Shown here piece by piece: positions 4,212 to 5,594 of a stretch of DNA of 5,594 nucleotides (position 1 is its first letter; each line of letters opens with the position of its first letter). Both the position numbers and the translations under genes were made by a program. The stretch is from Clostridia bacterium (GTDB taxonomy: Bacteria > Bacillota_A > Clostridia > Oscillospirales > CAG-272). The stretch is from contig JAFTUD010000037.1 in NCBI GenBank assembly GCA_017466455.1, forward strand, positions 1 to 5,594, in the 5' to 3' direction. The notes beneath the pieces are model-generated. The model saw only the letters and a program-made list of their open reading frames with translations, did not search any database and was not told where the DNA came from.

Positions 4212-5594
4212 ATGAAAAAGAGATTATTTTTGGTAATCATTTTGGCGATTGCTCTCTGTGTAATGCTTGCTCTCACAGTGAGTGCGGAAGTTACCACATA
4301 TGGTGATGCGCCGGCGAGGACAAACATTCAAGTCCTTGAGAGCGACCTCATCGTTTTCGATGACGGATTTACAACTCTTTCCGCATATGTTGTAAAGGAT
4401 AGCACTTCGTTCGACTGGAAGCAGAACGCATATGATTTTTCCTTTATCAATGGCAAAACAGGCAAAACCTATACCTATGACAACATTAAGGAGCTTGATA
4501 TTCCGCAGGGCGTTGTATCCATTGCTACCTCTGCCTTTGCAAGCAACAAAAACATTGTGAGAGTATCATTTCCGGACTCTGTAACAACTCTTGGCGGCAC
4601 AATATTTGAGTATTGCTCAAATCTTCAAAAATGCTCCTTTGAGCATAATGAAAATTCAGGACTTGAAACAATTCCGAACTGGTTTCTTGCTCAGTGTACA
4701 TCGCTTACCGCGGTTAGCTTTCCCGATTGTGTAAAATATGTCACAGGTAACGCATTCATTGGCGGATGCACAAGCCTTGGCGCGGTTTATCTTCCAAAGA
4801 ATCTTATTTCAACCGAGGGCGCACAAAACACTAATGGCACTTATGGTGGCTGTACAAATATGTACTTTGTAAATGAGCCGTTTACTTATGATAACATTCC
4901 CGCAAAGCCTGATGTTTACTACTTCCCAGCAGGCTACAAGAGCATAACGGGTGAGGCATTTGACACCTGTAAAAACCTCAACAAGGTGCTCGTTTTCCAA
5001 GCCGATGGCGTAACCTTTGATAATGCGTGGACCTTTGAAGGTGTTCAAAACGGTGAAGGCGGAAAGCCGATTATCGTGTTCACAGGCGATGTTACAAGCG
5101 TTAATGTTGGCTCTTGGAATGTAGATAAGATTTTGTTCTCCAACGCAAATGATGTTGACACCACAACCGCAGGCGTTACCGGAAGCAAGACACTTGTTTT
5201 CTGCGCTAACGAAAGCGATGTTGCAAAGCACATGGCAAGCCCTAAGCACTCAAAAATTGATGAAGCAACCTGCTACTCAAACGAAAAGGTTGTAACCCGT
5301 TGCTTCTGCACTAAGTTGCTTAGCGAAGCTGAAACACCCAACTCAATGATTGACCATGAGTATATTGACAACTTTGACTGCACAAAGGGAAATCAGTGCA
5401 AGAACTTTGCACATTGTAACGCTTCACTTGACGCTGAGGCACTTGAACACATTGAAAAGCACGCAGTTGCTTACGCAGAGGGATTTGCAAAGAGTGGACT
5501 TCACACCGTTTGGTGCGACAACGAGGGCTGTAAAGCACTTGATAATGAAATTACTCTCGGCGCAATGATTTCCACAAGCGGTGGTTATTCCGTA
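4212..5594 (+). CDS. Secreted BspA-type leucine-rich repeat surface protein, 3' end outside window
   Basis: The ATG at 4212 follows AAGGAG with 7 bases spacing. The frame stays open for 461 codons to the window edge, so the protein is incomplete. Residues 1-25 form a signal peptide: MKKR, then a hydrophobic core to about L21, then TVSA with likely cleavage before E26. Residues about 94-200 show BspA/LRR_5 repeats, for example LDIPQGVVSIATSAFASNKN, VSFPDSVTTLGGTIFEYCSN, TSLTAVSFPDCVKYVTGNAF and TSLGAVYLPKNL, with the recurrent 'AF-x-x-C-x-x-L' and 'v-x-x-P-x-x-v' spacing. Less regular repeat-like sequence continues to about 330. From 354 the chain becomes Cys-rich (C354, C364, C366, C390, C396, C402, C435, C440) with several His residues, which could be disulfide-bonded or metal-binding. 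Such proteins usually mediate adhesion or host/matrix contact in gut bacteria. How it is anchored cannot be seen because the C-terminus is missing. Confidence 0.9.
   Translation, partial: MKKRLFLVIILAIALCVMLALTVSAEVTTYGDAPARTNIQVLESDLIVFDDGFTTLSAYVVKDSTSFDWKQNAYDFSFINGKTGKTYTYDNIKELDIPQGVVSIATSAFASNKNIVRVSFPDSVTTLGGTIFEYCSNLQKCSFEHNENSGLETIPNWFLAQCTSLTAVSFPDCVKYVTGNAFIGGCTSLGAVYLPKNLISTEGAQNTNGTYGGCTNMYFVNEPFTYDNIPAKPDVYYFPAGYKSITGEAFDTCKNLNKVLVFQADGVTFDNAWTFEGVQNGEGGKPIIVFTGDVTSVNVGSWNVDKILFSNANDVDTTTAGVTGSKTLVFCANESDVAKHMASPKHSKIDEATCYSNEKVVTRCFCTKLLSEAETPNSMIDHEYIDNFDCTKGNQCKNFAHCNASLDAEALEHIEKHAVAYAEGFAKSGLHTVWCDNEGCKALDNEITLGAMISTSGGYSV

Noticed and set aside
3976..4215. Plus-strand 79-codon frame ending just inside the leucine-rich repeat gene start
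   Set aside because: It crosses the hairpins, the G tract and the promoter. Its end only overlaps the real ATG at 4212 and there is no ribosome binding site for it.
4809..5249. Minus-strand 146-codon frame
   Set aside because: It is a shadow of the leucine-rich repeat gene, which has a signal peptide, ribosome binding site and promoter in the plus direction.

Overview
The window looks like a chromosomal segment of an anaerobic member of the Bacillota (class Clostridia), probably from a gut or rumen. I infer this from moderate-to-low GC, strong AGGAG-type ribosome binding sites, sigma-A promoters with TTGNNN / TATAAT-like boxes, intrinsic terminators ending in T runs, and the gene types (CotH-like kinase, BspA-type leucine-rich repeat surface protein, LPG-synthase-TM/flippase-like membrane protein). 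I cannot place it to genus. Every supported gene lies on the plus strand.

Layout. (1) 1-915: the C-terminal 304 codons of a CotH-family protein, open at the left edge, followed by a terminator at 1002-1030. (2) 1148-1903: a single-pass membrane protein of unknown function with its own promoter (1086-1114) and terminator (1907-1933). (3) 2036-3187: a 383-residue multi-pass flippase-like/LPG-synthase-TM protein starting at TTG, with its own promoter (1962-1990) and terminator (3197-3231). (4) 3321-3396: tRNA-Trp(CCA) with its own promoter (3274-3302) and a 17-bp terminator hairpin (3396-3434). (5) 3411-4116: about 700 bases of non-coding, highly structured repeat DNA. (6) 4212-5594: a secreted leucine-rich repeat protein, open at the right edge, with a near-consensus promoter (4129-4158) and a structured leader.

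The genes appear to be separate transcription units rather than an operon, since each intergenic gap contains a terminator and then a promoter. Three of the four proteins are envelope or surface proteins, but nothing in the sequence ties them into one pathway.

The unusual part is 3411-4116. It begins with two copies (about 94% identical by eye) of a 134-135 bp tRNA-tail-associated element. The element can fold into a closed multi-arm structure, with a C-G to T-A paired change between copies. Next comes a chain of about eleven short hairpins whose stems differ in sequence but stay self-complementary, joined by nearly constant GATGATATAC / AACATCATT linkers. It ends in a large imperfect inverted repeat carrying an 11-G tract immediately upstream of the surface-protein promoter. 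The paired changes show that secondary structure, not protein, is what is conserved here.
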